The translations under genes were made by a program, and so were the position numbers. Below, one piece after another: positions 1-9,095 of a DNA stretch of 64,000 nt. The DNA lies in NCBI GenBank assembly GCA_964483245.1, contig CAZABP010000018.1, positions 20,805-84,804 on the forward strand, given 5' to 3'. Within the stretch, counting starts at the first letter, position 1. Each line of letters starts with the position of its first letter. The stretch is from CAZABP01 sp964483245 (lineage in GTDB: Bacteria > Planctomycetota > UBA1135 > UBA2386). The notes under the pieces were generated by a model. The model worked only from the letters and a program-made list of their open reading frames with translations, searched no databases and was not told the origin of the DNA.

Positions 1-310
1 GAGCTTCCACTCTCGCCACCGTGTCGGCCGTCGACTCGGTCGCCTCGGGCTGTGAAGCGCGCTGCTCCCAGTCATCACGCGAACGCCGCCTGCGCGCGAT
101 CCGCAGCGCGAAGTTGCGCACGACCCGCGTGAGCCAGCCGGAACGCGACCCGACCTCTGCCGGCATGTTCCGGACTGCGCTCAACCAGGCGTCCTGCGTG
201 GCATCTTCGGCGTCGTGCACCCGCCCCAGCAGCGCCTGGGCAAGCGCGTGCATGGCCTTCGACTCGGCGATCAAGGCGTCGCCGGCCGACTCGAACGGGA
301 ACGAGTGCAT
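1..310 (-). CDS. ECF-type sigma-70 factor, N-terminal part (gene runs off the window)
   Basis: About the first 103 codons of a gene that continues beyond base 1, read from the ATG at 310. The peptide begins MHSFPFESAGDAL. Residues 33-42 (DAEDATQDAW) match the region 2 helix of extracytoplasmic-function sigma factors, which binds core RNA polymerase. The stretch WLTRVVRNFALRIARRRR (about 59-76) matches the region 2.4 helix that reads the -10 element. In this family such a protein directs polymerase to stress or envelope promoters, usually under an anti-sigma factor; none is visible here. Region 4 lies outside the window, so the subgroup cannot be named. The ECF call is firm, the target genes unknown. 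Confidence 0.85.
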   Translation of the reverse strand, partial: MHSFPFESAGDALIAESKAMHALAQALLGRVHDAEDATQDAWLSAVRNMPAEVGSRSGWLTRVVRNFALRIARRRRSRDDWEQRASQPEATESTADTVARVEA

Positions 311-421
311 CGGTCTTGATCCGTAGATCCAGCAGAGCCCGAATCCGATTCAACCGCCCGCCGGAATCTTCGCCCGGCCGGCGCGCACTCGGGCCGATCC
401 GGCTAGGACCACCTGCGAGCC

Positions 422-892
422 ATGCCTTCCGCGCCATCCGACGGAGTCCCGTTCGACTTCACGCGCCACCCGGACCATCCGCGCGTCTCCACGCCGCGCG
501 CATGTGCGCCGAGCTTGACACCCGACGGGCAGGCGGCCGTCCGCTCCTACGTGACCAGGCTCGGCCCGGAGTTGCGCCGCCGGCACGGGGACCGGCGCCA
601 CCACGAAGCCGGCCACGTCTGGCAGGCGATCCTGGAGCTCGGACTCAGCGTGGACCATGCCTGTTGGGGATACCTGCTGTTCTGCAGCCCGCACGACTTC
701 TCGACGTTGCACACGAGCGCCGGCGCAACCTGTGACGCGGACGCGATGCGGACTGCCGTCGCCGAGACGTTCTTTGCCGGGAACCTGGAGTTCGACGCGA
801 CGGAGGTCGCCGCGGCGATCGCCGAGGGGACGTCGGAATCCGCGACCGGCTGGCTCGCCTGCATCGACTGGTCGTTCCTGTTCGATTGGTAG
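422..892 (+). CDS. Unknown 156-aa protein with an HEAGH motif
   Basis: I do not recognise this protein. Strong G/C preference at third codon positions, as in its neighbours, supports it as a real gene. It has no signal peptide or membrane segment. Residues 61-65 read HEAGH, the form of a zincin HExxH metal site, but I see no clear third metal ligand and no known peptidase fold, so this could be chance. The C-terminal half is acidic and ends in WSFLFDW. Its TAG stop lies inside a TAGCAT box that may serve the next gene. It could be cytoplasmic; function unknown. Confidence 0.6.
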   Translation: MPSAPSDGVPFDFTRHPDHPRVSTPRACAPSLTPDGQAAVRSYVTRLGPELRRRHGDRRHHEAGHVWQAILELGLSVDHACWGYLLFCSPHDFSTLHTSAGATCDADAMRTAVAETFFAGNLEFDATEVAAAIAEGTSESATGWLACIDWSFLFDW

Positions 893-895
893 CAT
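890..895 (+). promoter_or_regulatory. -10-like hexamer TAGCAT upstream of the VOC gene
   Basis: TAGCAT overlaps the stop codon of the preceding gene. It would give a leader of about 45 bases that carries a Shine-Dalgarno-like GAGGA at about 938-942, five bases before the ATG at 947. It follows the TANNNT pattern seen repeatedly in this window. Confidence 0.35.
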
Positions 896-946
896 GCGCG
901 GCCCGAACGAACTGCAGGCGACACTCCCAAGAACAGCGAGGACCCG

Positions 947-1297
947 ATGATCCGCGGCATGCACGCGATGTTCTATTCATCCGAGGCGCAAGCACTGCGC
1001 AGCTTCCTGCGCGACAAGCTGCAGCTCCCGGCGACCGACGTCGGCGAAGGGTGGTTGATCTTCGACGCGCCGGAGGCGGATCTCGGTGTGCACCCGACTG
1101 AACCGGACGGTCCCCCGTCCGGCACGCCGGCGATCTCGTTCTACTGTGACGACATCGAGCAGACGGTCGCGGAGTTGAAGCGCCGCGGCGTCGAGTTCAC
1201 GCAGGCGATCGAGGATCACGGCTACGGCCTGGTCACGTTCTTCCAGGTCCCGGGCGGCTTCCAGGTCCAGCTGTACGAGCCGCGCTACTCGAAGTAG
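947..1297 (+). CDS. VOC-superfamily (glyoxalase/bleomycin-resistance fold) protein
   Basis: A 116-residue single-module protein of the vicinal oxygen chelate fold. Visible signs are the strand AISFYCDDIEQTVAELKRRG (about 62-81), typical of the start of the second beta-alpha-beta-beta-beta unit, and the closing GLVTFFQVPGGFQVQLYEP, typical of its last strands. Family members include glyoxalase I, extradiol dioxygenases and drug-binding proteins, so the substrate cannot be told from fold alone. Length is normal for a one-domain member that dimerises. A GAGGA precedes the ATG, and a TAGCAT box lies about 45 bases upstream, so it may be transcribed independently of the unknown gene before it. Confidence 0.85.
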   Translation: MIRGMHAMFYSSEAQALRSFLRDKLQLPATDVGEGWLIFDAPEADLGVHPTEPDGPPSGTPAISFYCDDIEQTVAELKRRGVEFTQAIEDHGYGLVTFFQVPGGFQVQLYEPRYSK

Positions 1298-1327
1298 CGT
1301 GGGCCCGGCACAGCGGCGCAGGCGCGG

Positions 1328-1333
1328 TACGAT
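1328..1333 (+). promoter_or_regulatory. -10-like hexamer TACGAT, 10 nt before the start at 1344
   Basis: GGTACGATCCTGCG precedes ATG 1344 by ten bases. If this is the -10 box, transcription would begin within a few bases of the start codon. This supports ATG 1344 rather than the in-frame ATG at 1299. Confidence 0.5.
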
Positions 1334-1343
1334 CCTGCGTCCG

Positions 1344-2654
1344 ATGCGACACGCGACCTGCAGCTGGATCGTTCTCTGCTTCGCCGGTGCGGTCCCGGCC
1401 CAGATCGGCCCAGGCCATGCAGTCGTCGCCACCGCGGTGACCGGGACCCCGGCGACGGTGTTGCTCGACGTGGACCTCAGCACGGGTGGCGTGCAACCGC
1501 TCGGCCGCTTCCCTTCGGACCACCTGCCGCCACTCGCGGTCGCAGTCGACGATCTCGATCGGGAGCTGCTGTTGGTGGTCGACACCGGCGCGACGTCCCG
1601 GCTGCTGCGGCTGCATCTCGCCGGCAGCACGATCGCCGGCGAACGCGTGCTCGGTGACGTCGCGGGGCGCGTCACGCAGGTCGCCGTCGAATCCGGCGGT
1701 GACTGTCTGTTGGCGGTGACGGGAGCGAGCGGCGGGCTGGTCCGCCTGCCGCGGTGGGGGGGACCACCGGCGCCGGTGCTCGCTGCCGCCTGGACGACGG
1801 CACTCAGCGATACGCGGCAGACGTTGGCACATGCGGCGATTGCGCAGGCCGGCGCAGACGGTCCGCCGGTGCGGGACGCCCAGGTCGGGGTCCTCGTGCT
1901 GCCGTCCAGTGCCTACACGATCGGACCGACGGTGCTGACCGGCTATCGGCCGCGTGCGATCACCGGGATCGTGGATCTGCCGACCGGGTTGGTGCGGCAC
2001 GCACTGGCACACGACGACGGCACGATCTCGCTGTTCGAACTCGGCATCGGCACGCGGCCGCTCGGCGTCACGCCCGTGCTGCCGGCCGGCGCCACGATCG
2101 CGATGAAGGACGGCCCGAACGCGTACGACCCGATCGTGCTCGGCAACGCCGCGCATCCGTTCTTGAAGACGTTCGCGGCGTTCGGGGCGCCGGCGGTCTG
2201 GCGCACGCTGGCGGGACCATTTCCGGGCGACCCGGTCGACTTCGACCTGGCGCCGGCCGGCGGCGCGCGCGCCGAACCGTTCGCGCGTGCCTGCGGCACG
2301 CTGGTGCCGCTGCAGGTGTCCTGGTCCGGTCCCCCGCGCCTGGGCGGTCCGACGTTCCAGCTCTCGCTGTCGCGCGCCGTGCCGCAACTGCCGGCGGGGC
2401 TCGTGCTCGGCGCGAGCGACCAGCGGCATGGTGCGACCCCGCTGCCGGTGCCGCTGCCGGGAGGCTGCTCGCTGTTCGTGTCGGTCGATCTCGCGTTCAC
2501 GACGACCGCGGACGCGGGCGGGAACGCGACCCAGCCGTTGCCGATTCCGGCCGATCCTGTGCTGAACGGGCTGCTGCTGTATGGCGAATGGGTGCAGCTC
2601 GTCTCCGGCGCGCTCGTGACCAGCGAAGGGATCGCGCTCGAGCTGGGCTTCTGA
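1344..2654 (+). CDS. Secreted planctomycete-type protein, function unknown
   Basis: A 436-residue exported protein. The signal peptide is clear: MRHATCSWIVLCFAGAVPAQ, cleaved after AQA/AQ-like residues. An in-frame ATG at 1299 would add an arginine-rich, non-hydrophobic stretch; the signal peptide and the TACGAT box at 1328 favour 1344. The first 300 residues are rich in short beta-strands and resemble beta-propeller-like repeats (pairs such as LLLVVDTGATSRLLRLHL). The last ~130 residues begin at ACGTLVPLQVSW, contain a GGCSLFVSVDL segment and end in GEWVQLVSG. That is the C-terminal module shared with two other exported proteins here (40009-42156 and 55075-57294). Its stop codon abuts the stop of the glycan operon on the other strand (TGATCA). 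Confidence 0.8.
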   Translation: MRHATCSWIVLCFAGAVPAQIGPGHAVVATAVTGTPATVLLDVDLSTGGVQPLGRFPSDHLPPLAVAVDDLDRELLLVVDTGATSRLLRLHLAGSTIAGERVLGDVAGRVTQVAVESGGDCLLAVTGASGGLVRLPRWGGPPAPVLAAAWTTALSDTRQTLAHAAIAQAGADGPPVRDAQVGVLVLPSSAYTIGPTVLTGYRPRAITGIVDLPTGLVRHALAHDDGTISLFELGIGTRPLGVTPVLPAGATIAMKDGPNAYDPIVLGNAAHPFLKTFAAFGAPAVWRTLAGPFPGDPVDFDLAPAGGARAEPFARACGTLVPLQVSWSGPPRLGGPTFQLSLSRAVPQLPAGLVLGASDQRHGATPLPVPLPGGCSLFVSVDLAFTTTADAGGNATQPLPIPADPVLNGLLLYGEWVQLVSGALVTSEGIALELGF

Positions 2655-4604
2655 TCAGGTCGGCCGCGCCCGCACGCGCCCGCGGCGCAACCGGTCGACC
2701 AACAACCGCGCGCACGCCGCGACGAACCACGGCTGGAACAGCAGCCGCGCACGGAACGCCAGCGCCCACGCATATGCGCGCAGCGCGCGGCCGGGCCGCC
2801 CTTCCTCGGCCGACCGCCGTGCATCCGCCAGCAGATTGCTCAAGAAATACGCCGCCGCCCGCTGTTGGTGACGCAGCACGAGCGGGAGGTTCCAGCGCAG
2901 ATGACGGCGCACGACGCGCACGTGGTTGCGCGCGTGGCGGATCGCATCGCGCGAGGCGTTCCCATCGTGCCGCCGGTAGCGCAGCGCGACGCGTGGATCG
3001 AACGCGAACGGTCCCTGCTCGGCGAGCCGCAGATACAGATCCCAATCATCCGAGCCCCACAGTCGATCATCGAACCCGCCGACTGCGCGCAACGCGCTGG
3101 CGCGCATCAGCGCCTGCCCGGGCGACTGGATCCGGTTGTGCAGGCGGAACAGGCGCCGCGCGTGCACCGGCCGCGGTTCCCCTCCGTCTTCGCCGCCGCG
3201 CGGTTCGTCGCGCAGTGGCGCATGCGCGCCCCACACCAGTACGCACTCCGGATGCATCCGCAGCGCCTGCACCTGCCACGCCAGCTTGTCCGCCGGCCAC
3301 AGATCGTCATCGTCGAGAAACGCCACGAACTCGCCGCGCGCCTCCCGCAGTCCCCGGTTGCGCGCCGCCGCCTGCCCGGCGTTGCGCTGCTCGAAGTAGC
3401 GGATCCGCCCTGCATCGCGCAGCGGACGCAGCCGCTCGGCGGTGTCATCCGGGGACCCGTCGTTGACGACGATGATCTCGAGGTCGTCGAAGCTCTGCGC
3501 GAGCACCGATGCCAGCGTCTGCTCGATCCAGCGCGCGTGCCGATACGTCGGCACGATGACGCTGACCGTGACGGCCGGCGGCGTGCCGGTGAGGGCAGCG
3601 TCGACGGCATCCAGCACCGGGCCGATCCTGAGCTCGGCCAGCGGTCCGCCGGCACGCACGCAGCGCACGCCCTCACCGCGCCCGAACCGCCCGGCGTACG
3701 GCACGTACTCACCGAACCCGCGGTAGTCCCCGAGCAGCACGATCGCCTCGGTGCCGGTGGCATGCGCGGCATGCGCCGGTCCGCTGTCGATCCCGAGGAA
3801 CAGCCGCGCGCGCCGGATCACCTCGATGGTCTCGAGCAGGCTCAGCCTGCCGCAGAGATCGAGCACGCGGGGCATGCCGCGCGGCAACACCGGCGCGCTG
3901 CCGACTTCGACGATCGACAGGCCGCGGCTGGCGAGCTGCCTCGCCAGCTCACGCCAGCCGGCGTCGTGCCAGTCGCGCGAACGCTGCTGCGAACGTGCGT
4001 GGATCACGACGAACTCTGCCGGCAGGCACAGCCGGTAGATCCGCGCGCGGGCCGCCGGCGACACCGGGAGCTGCGGACTCTCGTCGAGGTCCTCGAGCCC
4101 TCCGACCCGGCAGAACGCCGACAACAGGTCCCCCTGGCGGTAGTACGAATCGACGTCGGGCGCGCCGGCCAGCAGCGTCCGCGGATGCCGTAGACAACAG
4201 ACGGCGCAGGAGCGCCCAGGCAGGTGCAGGTCGTAGACCTGCGCGAACGCCCGCGAACGCGCGAGGTAGGTCCACTCGGTCAGGCACCGCACGATCAGCA
4301 CTTCGTCGAGCTCCGGCCGGCCCCGCAGCAGGTCCGCGTACTCGGCACGGACGGCCCACGCGAGCCGGGCATGCGGATGACGCGCGCGGACGGCGCGCAG
4401 GATCGGTTCAGCGGCGATCAGGTCGCCGAAGTGCTCGACCAGTCCGATCACGACGAATGGGCGCGCATCGTCCGAGCCGAGCCGCCGCAGGCGCAAGTGC
4501 ACGCGCTTGGCGTACGCCGCGAGCTGCCCCAGGGCGCGGTGGCGCCGATCGCGCCTGCCGAGCAATCCCATGAGGGTCCGGCCCGCTGCCCACAGCCGCT
4601 TCAT
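2655..4604 (-). CDS. Two-domain glycosyltransferase: GT9 (heptosyltransferase-like) fused to GT2
   Basis: A 649-residue cytoplasmic protein with two transferase domains. Residues ~46-340 are a GT9 fold: PFVVIGLVEHFGDLIAAEPI at the N-side, and FLGIDSGPAHAAHATGTEAI carrying the DSGPAH nucleotide-sugar site. Residues ~350-600 are a GT2 fold: VSVIVPTYRHARWIEQTLAS, VVNDGSPDDT, and the metal-binding FLDDDDLW. GT9 enzymes usually add heptose to lipopolysaccharide core, and GT2 enzymes add many sugars by inversion; one polypeptide could add two successive residues. It starts at ATG 4604, which overlaps the upstream stop by four bases (ATGA), so it is translationally coupled. Longer in-frame extension upstream reads as arginine-rich noise. 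It is the last gene of the operon. Confidence 0.88.
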   Translation of the reverse strand: MKRLWAAGRTLMGLLGRRDRRHRALGQLAAYAKRVHLRLRRLGSDDARPFVVIGLVEHFGDLIAAEPILRAVRARHPHARLAWAVRAEYADLLRGRPELDEVLIVRCLTEWTYLARSRAFAQVYDLHLPGRSCAVCCLRHPRTLLAGAPDVDSYYRQGDLLSAFCRVGGLEDLDESPQLPVSPAARARIYRLCLPAEFVVIHARSQQRSRDWHDAGWRELARQLASRGLSIVEVGSAPVLPRGMPRVLDLCGRLSLLETIEVIRRARLFLGIDSGPAHAAHATGTEAIVLLGDYRGFGEYVPYAGRFGRGEGVRCVRAGGPLAELRIGPVLDAVDAALTGTPPAVTVSVIVPTYRHARWIEQTLASVLAQSFDDLEIIVVNDGSPDDTAERLRPLRDAGRIRYFEQRNAGQAAARNRGLREARGEFVAFLDDDDLWPADKLAWQVQALRMHPECVLVWGAHAPLRDEPRGGEDGGEPRPVHARRLFRLHNRIQSPGQALMRASALRAVGGFDDRLWGSDDWDLYLRLAEQGPFAFDPRVALRYRRHDGNASRDAIRHARNHVRVVRRHLRWNLPLVLRHQQRAAAYFLSNLLADARRSAEEGRPGRALRAYAWALAFRARLLFQPWFVAACARLLVDRLRRGRVRARPT

Positions 4605-5566
4605 GCGCCGGTCGGTCTGCCGTCCGGGCCGATCTCGACGAGCGGCAGCTCGCGCAGCAGGGCCGACTCCTGTTGCGGCGTCAGCCGGATGCGTTCCCCA
4701 CCGGAGGTATGCGCCTCGCTGAAGCCGCCGCCGATCCACGCCTCGGCGCTCGCCAGCTCCGGCAGCTCCGCCGGCCGCAGCGCACGCTGCACGAAGAACG
4801 CGTTGAGCCCGTGCCGCGAGCAGCCGACCAGCGCGAAGCCCTTCGCCGCGCCGAGCCGCCGCAGCGCCTCGAGCGACGCGCCGTAGTACAGCAGCGACGG
4901 ATGCGCCGTGCGCCGGTCGAAGTCCGCTGCATACGGCACCGTCACGGCGGCCGTGGGACCGAAGCGATGGTTGTATTCGACGACGACGATCGCCGGCTCG
5001 ACCGCGTCGATGGCATCCCACAGCCACCAATCGATGCCGTCGATGTCGATCGACAGCAGACCGATCCGGCCGGACATCCCATGCTCGCGCAGCAGCGCGT
5101 TCACGTTGTCGCGCGTGACGGTCGCATGGACGGCGCGCAGATCATGGTGCCAGTGCAGGCGGCTGCGGTGCAGCCGTTCGATGCCGTCGCCGTCGCGGTC
5201 GAGCACCAGGCCGGACCAGCCGTCCTGCGACAGCAGATAGCGCGTATTGGCCTCCTCGTAGCTCTCGACGCCGATCTCCACGAAGCGCCGCTCGTCGATC
5301 GCGATGTGTCGGGTCAGCCAGTCGAGGATGCCGTCCTCACCCCACTGCGAGTAGACACGCCACTCCGCCTGCTCCAGCCGCGTGATCGGCACCTGTGCGA
5401 CCTGCCGCCCCTCGATGCGTCCGAGCGCCTCGTGCACGAGCTCGAGCCGCCGCTCGAGCCGCGCCAGCCGGTCCTGGTTGCGCAGGATCTCGCGGCGCAG
5501 CTCCGCCAGCACCTCGGCCGGCACGAGCTTGCGGACCACGCGCCGCGCGTATTGACCGATGCTCAC
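4601..5566 (-). CDS. FkbM-like methyltransferase-type protein
   Basis: A 321-residue protein. After an ~75-residue coiled-coil-like N-terminus rich in L/R/E comes YSQWGEDGILDWL, then FVEIGVESYEEANTRYLL, a Rossmann SAM-binding start (EIGV) of the FkbM-related family often found in polysaccharide loci. LLSIDIDGIDWWLWDAI follows, which resembles the acidic motif after the SAM site. Family members methylate sugars or other glycan parts, but for this subgroup the substrate is unknown, and some members may not be methyltransferases. The chosen start is GTG 5566: it overlaps the upstream stop as GTGA and begins MSIGQYARRVVRKLVP. Its own stop overlaps the next start as ATGA. Confidence 0.8.
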   Translation of the reverse strand: MSIGQYARRVVRKLVPAEVLAELRREILRNQDRLARLERRLELVHEALGRIEGRQVAQVPITRLEQAEWRVYSQWGEDGILDWLTRHIAIDERRFVEIGVESYEEANTRYLLSQDGWSGLVLDRDGDGIERLHRSRLHWHHDLRAVHATVTRDNVNALLREHGMSGRIGLLSIDIDGIDWWLWDAIDAVEPAIVVVEYNHRFGPTAAVTVPYAADFDRRTAHPSLLYYGASLEALRRLGAAKGFALVGCSRHGLNAFFVQRALRPAELPELASAEAWIGGGFSEAHTSGGERIRLTPQQESALLRELPLVEIGPDGRPTGA

Positions 5567-7794
5567 GGCCGGCTCGCGCGCCGCGCGGCCAGGTTCGGCA
5601 GCTCGCGCCGCCCGCTGAACCGGAGCAGATGCCGCGCCACGGCGCCGAAGTGCCGCAGCAGTGGCACGTGCAGCAGTCCGCTCGGCCCGAGCGCGAGCGC
5701 GTGCAGCGCGAGCCGGAGGCTCCAGCCGACATCGTCGTGCATGTGCAACACGGCGCCGGCATGGTGGAGCAGCGTCGCGCGCAGCTCGCGGCGGATCAGC
5801 TTCGCCGCGCCACGGTCGGCGCGGCGCATCGCAGCGGCATAGACCCGGTCGATCAACGCGAAGCCGCCGCGCGGATCCGGCACGGTGGCGGCTGCTTCGA
5901 GCCGCAACAGCCGCCGCATCGAGTCGATCCGCCCGATCGGCACCGCCTCGAGCAGCAGCCACTCGAGGTAACGCTGGCGCACCGCGAGTCCGCTGCGGTC
6001 CTGCTCGTCGCGGTGCACCGCGCTGATCTGGGACGGGCTGCGGCGATAGCGGACCAGGCGCTGTGGGATCAGCTCGACGCGCTGACCAGCCATCAGGAGC
6101 CGCGTCCACAGGTCGTGGTCCTGCGCGAAGCGCAGCGTCTCGTCGTAGCCGCCGACGGCGCACACGGCGTCCCGCCGCATCATGACCGTCGACTGGTAGA
6201 CGATGTTGCGCCGCGCGAGCTGCCAGGCGACGTAGCCGGCGGATGCGTTCGGCTCGAACGTCCCGATCTCGCGCCCGTCGGCGTCGACCTCGGTCGTCCA
6301 GCTCCCGGCCACCGCGGTGCCCGGCCGCGCCTCGAGCCACGCGACCTGTTGCTGCAGACGCTCCGGTTCGCAGATGTCGTCGTGATCGAGCCGCGCGACG
6401 AAGGCGCCGCGAGCTCGTGCCAGCCCGAGGTTGAGCGAGCGCGTGAGGCCGAGGTTGGCTGTGTTGCGCAGCAGCACGATCCGTGGGTCGCGGTACGACG
6501 CGAGGATCTCCGGCGTGCGGTCGCGCGACGCATCGTCGACGATGATCAGCTCGAAGTCGGTGAACGTCTGCCGCAGCACGCTGTCGATCGCTGCCGCGAC
6601 ATGGCGCTCGCCATCGTGGACCGCCATCAACACGGTGACGGCCGGGACTGTGCGTGCCTGCGGCAGCCGGCTGCGCCGGCCGAACCGGTTGCGCATCGCA
6701 CGGGTGACGGCGGCGGAACCTTCGCGGCGCAGGATCTCGCAGCGTGCAAGCAGGCGCGTGCCGCGGTGCGGGCTCTGGTACAGCGCGCGGCGCGGGTCGA
6801 GCTGGCCGACGCGGAGGTCGAACCCATCCCAGGCGAGCTGCTGCACCGGCTGCAGCACGCGCTGGCGGCAACGCCGGACGGCGCGCCGCAGCCACGGGCG
6901 CGCCAGCCAGCGCGTGAATTCCGCCGCGACCGCGCCATCGAGCAGATGCATCCACGCCGCCGCGACGGCATCGGCGTCGTTGGTCGCCGCGCGGGCGCGG
7001 CCGTCTGCCAGCAGCTGCTCGCGCAGGGTCCGGTCGTGCCGGAGCCGGCGCAGTGCCGCCACGATGTCGGCCGCATCGCGGACTTCGAGATAGTCGATTC
7101 CAGCCTGCCCGATCTCGCGGTAGGCCGGCTCCGGACCGAGCAGCGGCACGGCGCCGGCGATCCAGGCGTTCACCAGCTTGGTCGCCGGCTTCGTCGCGAG
7201 CAGCGCGGGATGGCAGCTGCGGATCGCGACGACGGCATCCACGTCGGAGTAGTCCCACCAGGCATCTTCGCGGATCTCGAACTGCATCCCCTGGTGCGCG
7301 ATCGCCGCAGCGAACTCCGGCGTCTGCAGCTCCGGCGCGAGCCACAGCCGGCGCCCGAAGTACGCGATCCGCTCGAACCGGTCGCCACGCGCCGGATCGC
7401 GCGGCCGGAGTCCCGGCTCGGGCCACTGCGGCACGAACTGCGCGGAGCGGCCGCGCATCGCTTCGTTCTGCACGATGCAGAGGTCGGCGAGCGGGACCGG
7501 ACCCCGGTCCGGACGGACGACGATCCAGAACACGTCTTCGCGCGGGCGCAGCCGGATGAACGTGTCGGCGTGCAGCACGCAGGCGTGGCCGGGCAGCGGC
7601 TCGGGCACGAGCCGCACGTCGCGGCGTCCGCGGCGCACGAGCTCGAGCCAGGTCTGCGCGATCCAGCAGTCGGCGCCCTGCTGGAACGCGTCCCGCAGGG
7701 CCGTCGGATCCGGCGGATCCTCGGCGAGCGGCAGCCATGCATCCGGATCTCGATGGACGAAGCAGACGGGGGGACAGGCAGGGGCGGTACGCAT
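5563..7794 (-). CDS. Two-domain glycosyltransferase: GT1/GT4-like N-terminal domain fused to GT2
   Basis: A 743-residue cytoplasmic protein. The N-terminal ~300 residues resemble the C-lobe of GT-B transferases: PATKLVNAWIAGAVPLLGPE followed by AYREIGQAGIDYLEVRD is the usual layout of the sugar-nucleotide pocket. From about residue 385 a GT2 domain is clear: AVTVLMAVHDGERHVAAAID, IIVDDASRDRT, the metal site RLDHDDI, and QDHDLWTRLLMAGQRVE. The C-terminal ~150 residues are helical and arginine-rich. It starts at ATG 7794, two bases after the stop of the ABC ATPase gene, and ends in a GTGA overlap with the FkbM-like gene. A role in building the exported glycan is inferred from the operon; sugar specificity is unknown. 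Confidence 0.85.
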   Translation of the reverse strand: MRTAPACPPVCFVHRDPDAWLPLAEDPPDPTALRDAFQQGADCWIAQTWLELVRRGRRDVRLVPEPLPGHACVLHADTFIRLRPREDVFWIVVRPDRGPVPLADLCIVQNEAMRGRSAQFVPQWPEPGLRPRDPARGDRFERIAYFGRRLWLAPELQTPEFAAAIAHQGMQFEIREDAWWDYSDVDAVVAIRSCHPALLATKPATKLVNAWIAGAVPLLGPEPAYREIGQAGIDYLEVRDAADIVAALRRLRHDRTLREQLLADGRARAATNDADAVAAAWMHLLDGAVAAEFTRWLARPWLRRAVRRCRQRVLQPVQQLAWDGFDLRVGQLDPRRALYQSPHRGTRLLARCEILRREGSAAVTRAMRNRFGRRSRLPQARTVPAVTVLMAVHDGERHVAAAIDSVLRQTFTDFELIIVDDASRDRTPEILASYRDPRIVLLRNTANLGLTRSLNLGLARARGAFVARLDHDDICEPERLQQQVAWLEARPGTAVAGSWTTEVDADGREIGTFEPNASAGYVAWQLARRNIVYQSTVMMRRDAVCAVGGYDETLRFAQDHDLWTRLLMAGQRVELIPQRLVRYRRSPSQISAVHRDEQDRSGLAVRQRYLEWLLLEAVPIGRIDSMRRLLRLEAAATVPDPRGGFALIDRVYAAAMRRADRGAAKLIRRELRATLLHHAGAVLHMHDDVGWSLRLALHALALGPSGLLHVPLLRHFGAVARHLLRFSGRRELPNLAARRASRP

Positions 7795-7796
7795 GA

Positions 7797-9095
7797 TCAG
7801 GTTCCAGTCAGCTCGCAGCGCGGCTCCTCACGATCCGGCTCGAGGCTCAGCTCGGCCGGCCACCACAGCAGCGAATGCTTCGCCTCGTACGGGCGGCCGA
7901 TCCCCCAGAGGTCCTGCGGCACGACTTCGAACGCGATGCAGGACTCGGCGCGATGCACGTCATCGACGCGGCCACCGAAGTACAGCGAGACGTAGTACTT
8001 GCCCGGTGTGAACGGGACCATCCCGAAGTCGCAGCGGATCGTGCCGCGCGTGACCGGGGACAGGAAACTCTCTTCGTGCGCATAGCGCGTGCTGACGTGC
8101 AGCACCCGCAGCCCGAGAGCGTCGGTGACGACGACGCCGATCGCCGGTTGCACCGGCTCGGTCGCCGTGAAGTCGACTTCCAGCTCGAGCGGTTCACCCA
8201 TCGCGAGCCGCGCCGTCGGCTGGCCGCCGCTGCAGATGCGCGCTTCGGTCAGCCACGCGTGGGCGCCATCCGGACGCGCCAGCGGCACGGCGACCTGGCG
8301 TGGCTCCCTGACACCGCGGCGCGCGTAGAACTCGGCGCATTCCTCCGGGGTGCCGCTGCAGGCGATGCGCCCGCGCTCGAGCACGATGGCGCGCGTGCAC
8401 AGCGACAGCACGGCGGCGGTGTTGTGGCTGACCAACAGCACGGTCCGCTGCTGGTTCGCGACCTCGTCCATCTTCTGCAGGCACTTACGCTGGAACTCGG
8501 CGTCCCCGACGGCGAGCACTTCGTCGACGATCACGATGTCGGTCTCGAGGTGCGCCGCGACAGCGAACGCGAGGCGCACGTACATCCCGCTGCTGTAGCG
8601 TTTGACCGGCGTGTCGAGGAACCTGCCGATGCCGGCGAACGCGACGATCGCGTCGAACCTGGCGTCGATCGCGCGCCGGCTCATGCCGAGCATGCTGCCG
8701 CTGAGATACACGTTCTCGCGGCCGGTCAGCTCACGGTGGAAGCCGGTGCCGACTTCGAGCAGGCTGCCGACGGTGCCGTACAGCCGGACCTCCCCCTCGG
8801 TCGGCGGCGTGATCCGGCTCAGGATCTTCAGCAGCGTGCTCTTGCCGGCGCCGTTGCAGCCGAGGATGCCCAGCACCTCGCCGCGCCGCAGCTCGAGATC
8901 GACTCCGCGCAGCGCCCAGAATTGCTCGCGGGTGCGCCGGCGGAACGGATGCCGCAGGCGCCGCATCAGGGCCTCGCGCAGGTCCATCGTGGAGGCGCGG
9001 TGCTGCAGCTCGTAGGCCTTGCCGAGACCGCGGATCTCGAGCGCCAGCGGAGCGTCGCCGCGCAGCGGGTTCGGCGCTGGTCTGGTGCGATTCAT
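7797..9095 (-). CDS. wzt: ABC transporter ATPase for surface polysaccharide export, with Wzt-type C-terminal domain
   Basis: A 432-residue ATPase that would power export of a finished, lipid-linked polysaccharide across the inner membrane. The nucleotide-binding domain has Walker A GCNGAGKSTLL, signature YSSGMYVRLAFA, Walker B DIVIVDEVLAVGD and the H-loop LLVSHN. The N-terminal LALEIRGLGKAYELQHRAST and the ordering match TagH/Wzt-type exporters. Residues ~290-432 form a beta-rich extra domain ending in YYVSLYFGGRVDDVH and WWPAELSLE, like the Wzt C-terminal domain that recognises the glycan end in systems with a terminating modification. Start ATG 9095 overlaps the permease stop (ATGA). The symbol is by family; the exported polymer is unknown. 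Confidence 0.9.
   Translation of the reverse strand: MNRTRPAPNPLRGDAPLALEIRGLGKAYELQHRASTMDLREALMRRLRHPFRRRTREQFWALRGVDLELRRGEVLGILGCNGAGKSTLLKILSRITPPTEGEVRLYGTVGSLLEVGTGFHRELTGRENVYLSGSMLGMSRRAIDARFDAIVAFAGIGRFLDTPVKRYSSGMYVRLAFAVAAHLETDIVIVDEVLAVGDAEFQRKCLQKMDEVANQQRTVLLVSHNTAAVLSLCTRAIVLERGRIACSGTPEECAEFYARRGVREPRQVAVPLARPDGAHAWLTEARICSGGQPTARLAMGEPLELEVDFTATEPVQPAIGVVVTDALGLRVLHVSTRYAHEESFLSPVTRGTIRCDFGMVPFTPGKYYVSLYFGGRVDDVHRAESCIAFEVVPQDLWGIGRPYEAKHSLLWWPAELSLEPDREEPRCELTGT

Noticed and set aside
422..892. HEAGH in the unknown 156-aa protein as a true metalloprotease site
   Set aside because: No third ligand or peptidase fold is evident and the chain is very short; kept only as a note.
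5395..7995. Long plus-strand open frame of about 870 codons
   Set aside because: Antisense of the two-domain glycosyltransferase and FkbM-like genes, which show clear domain motifs.
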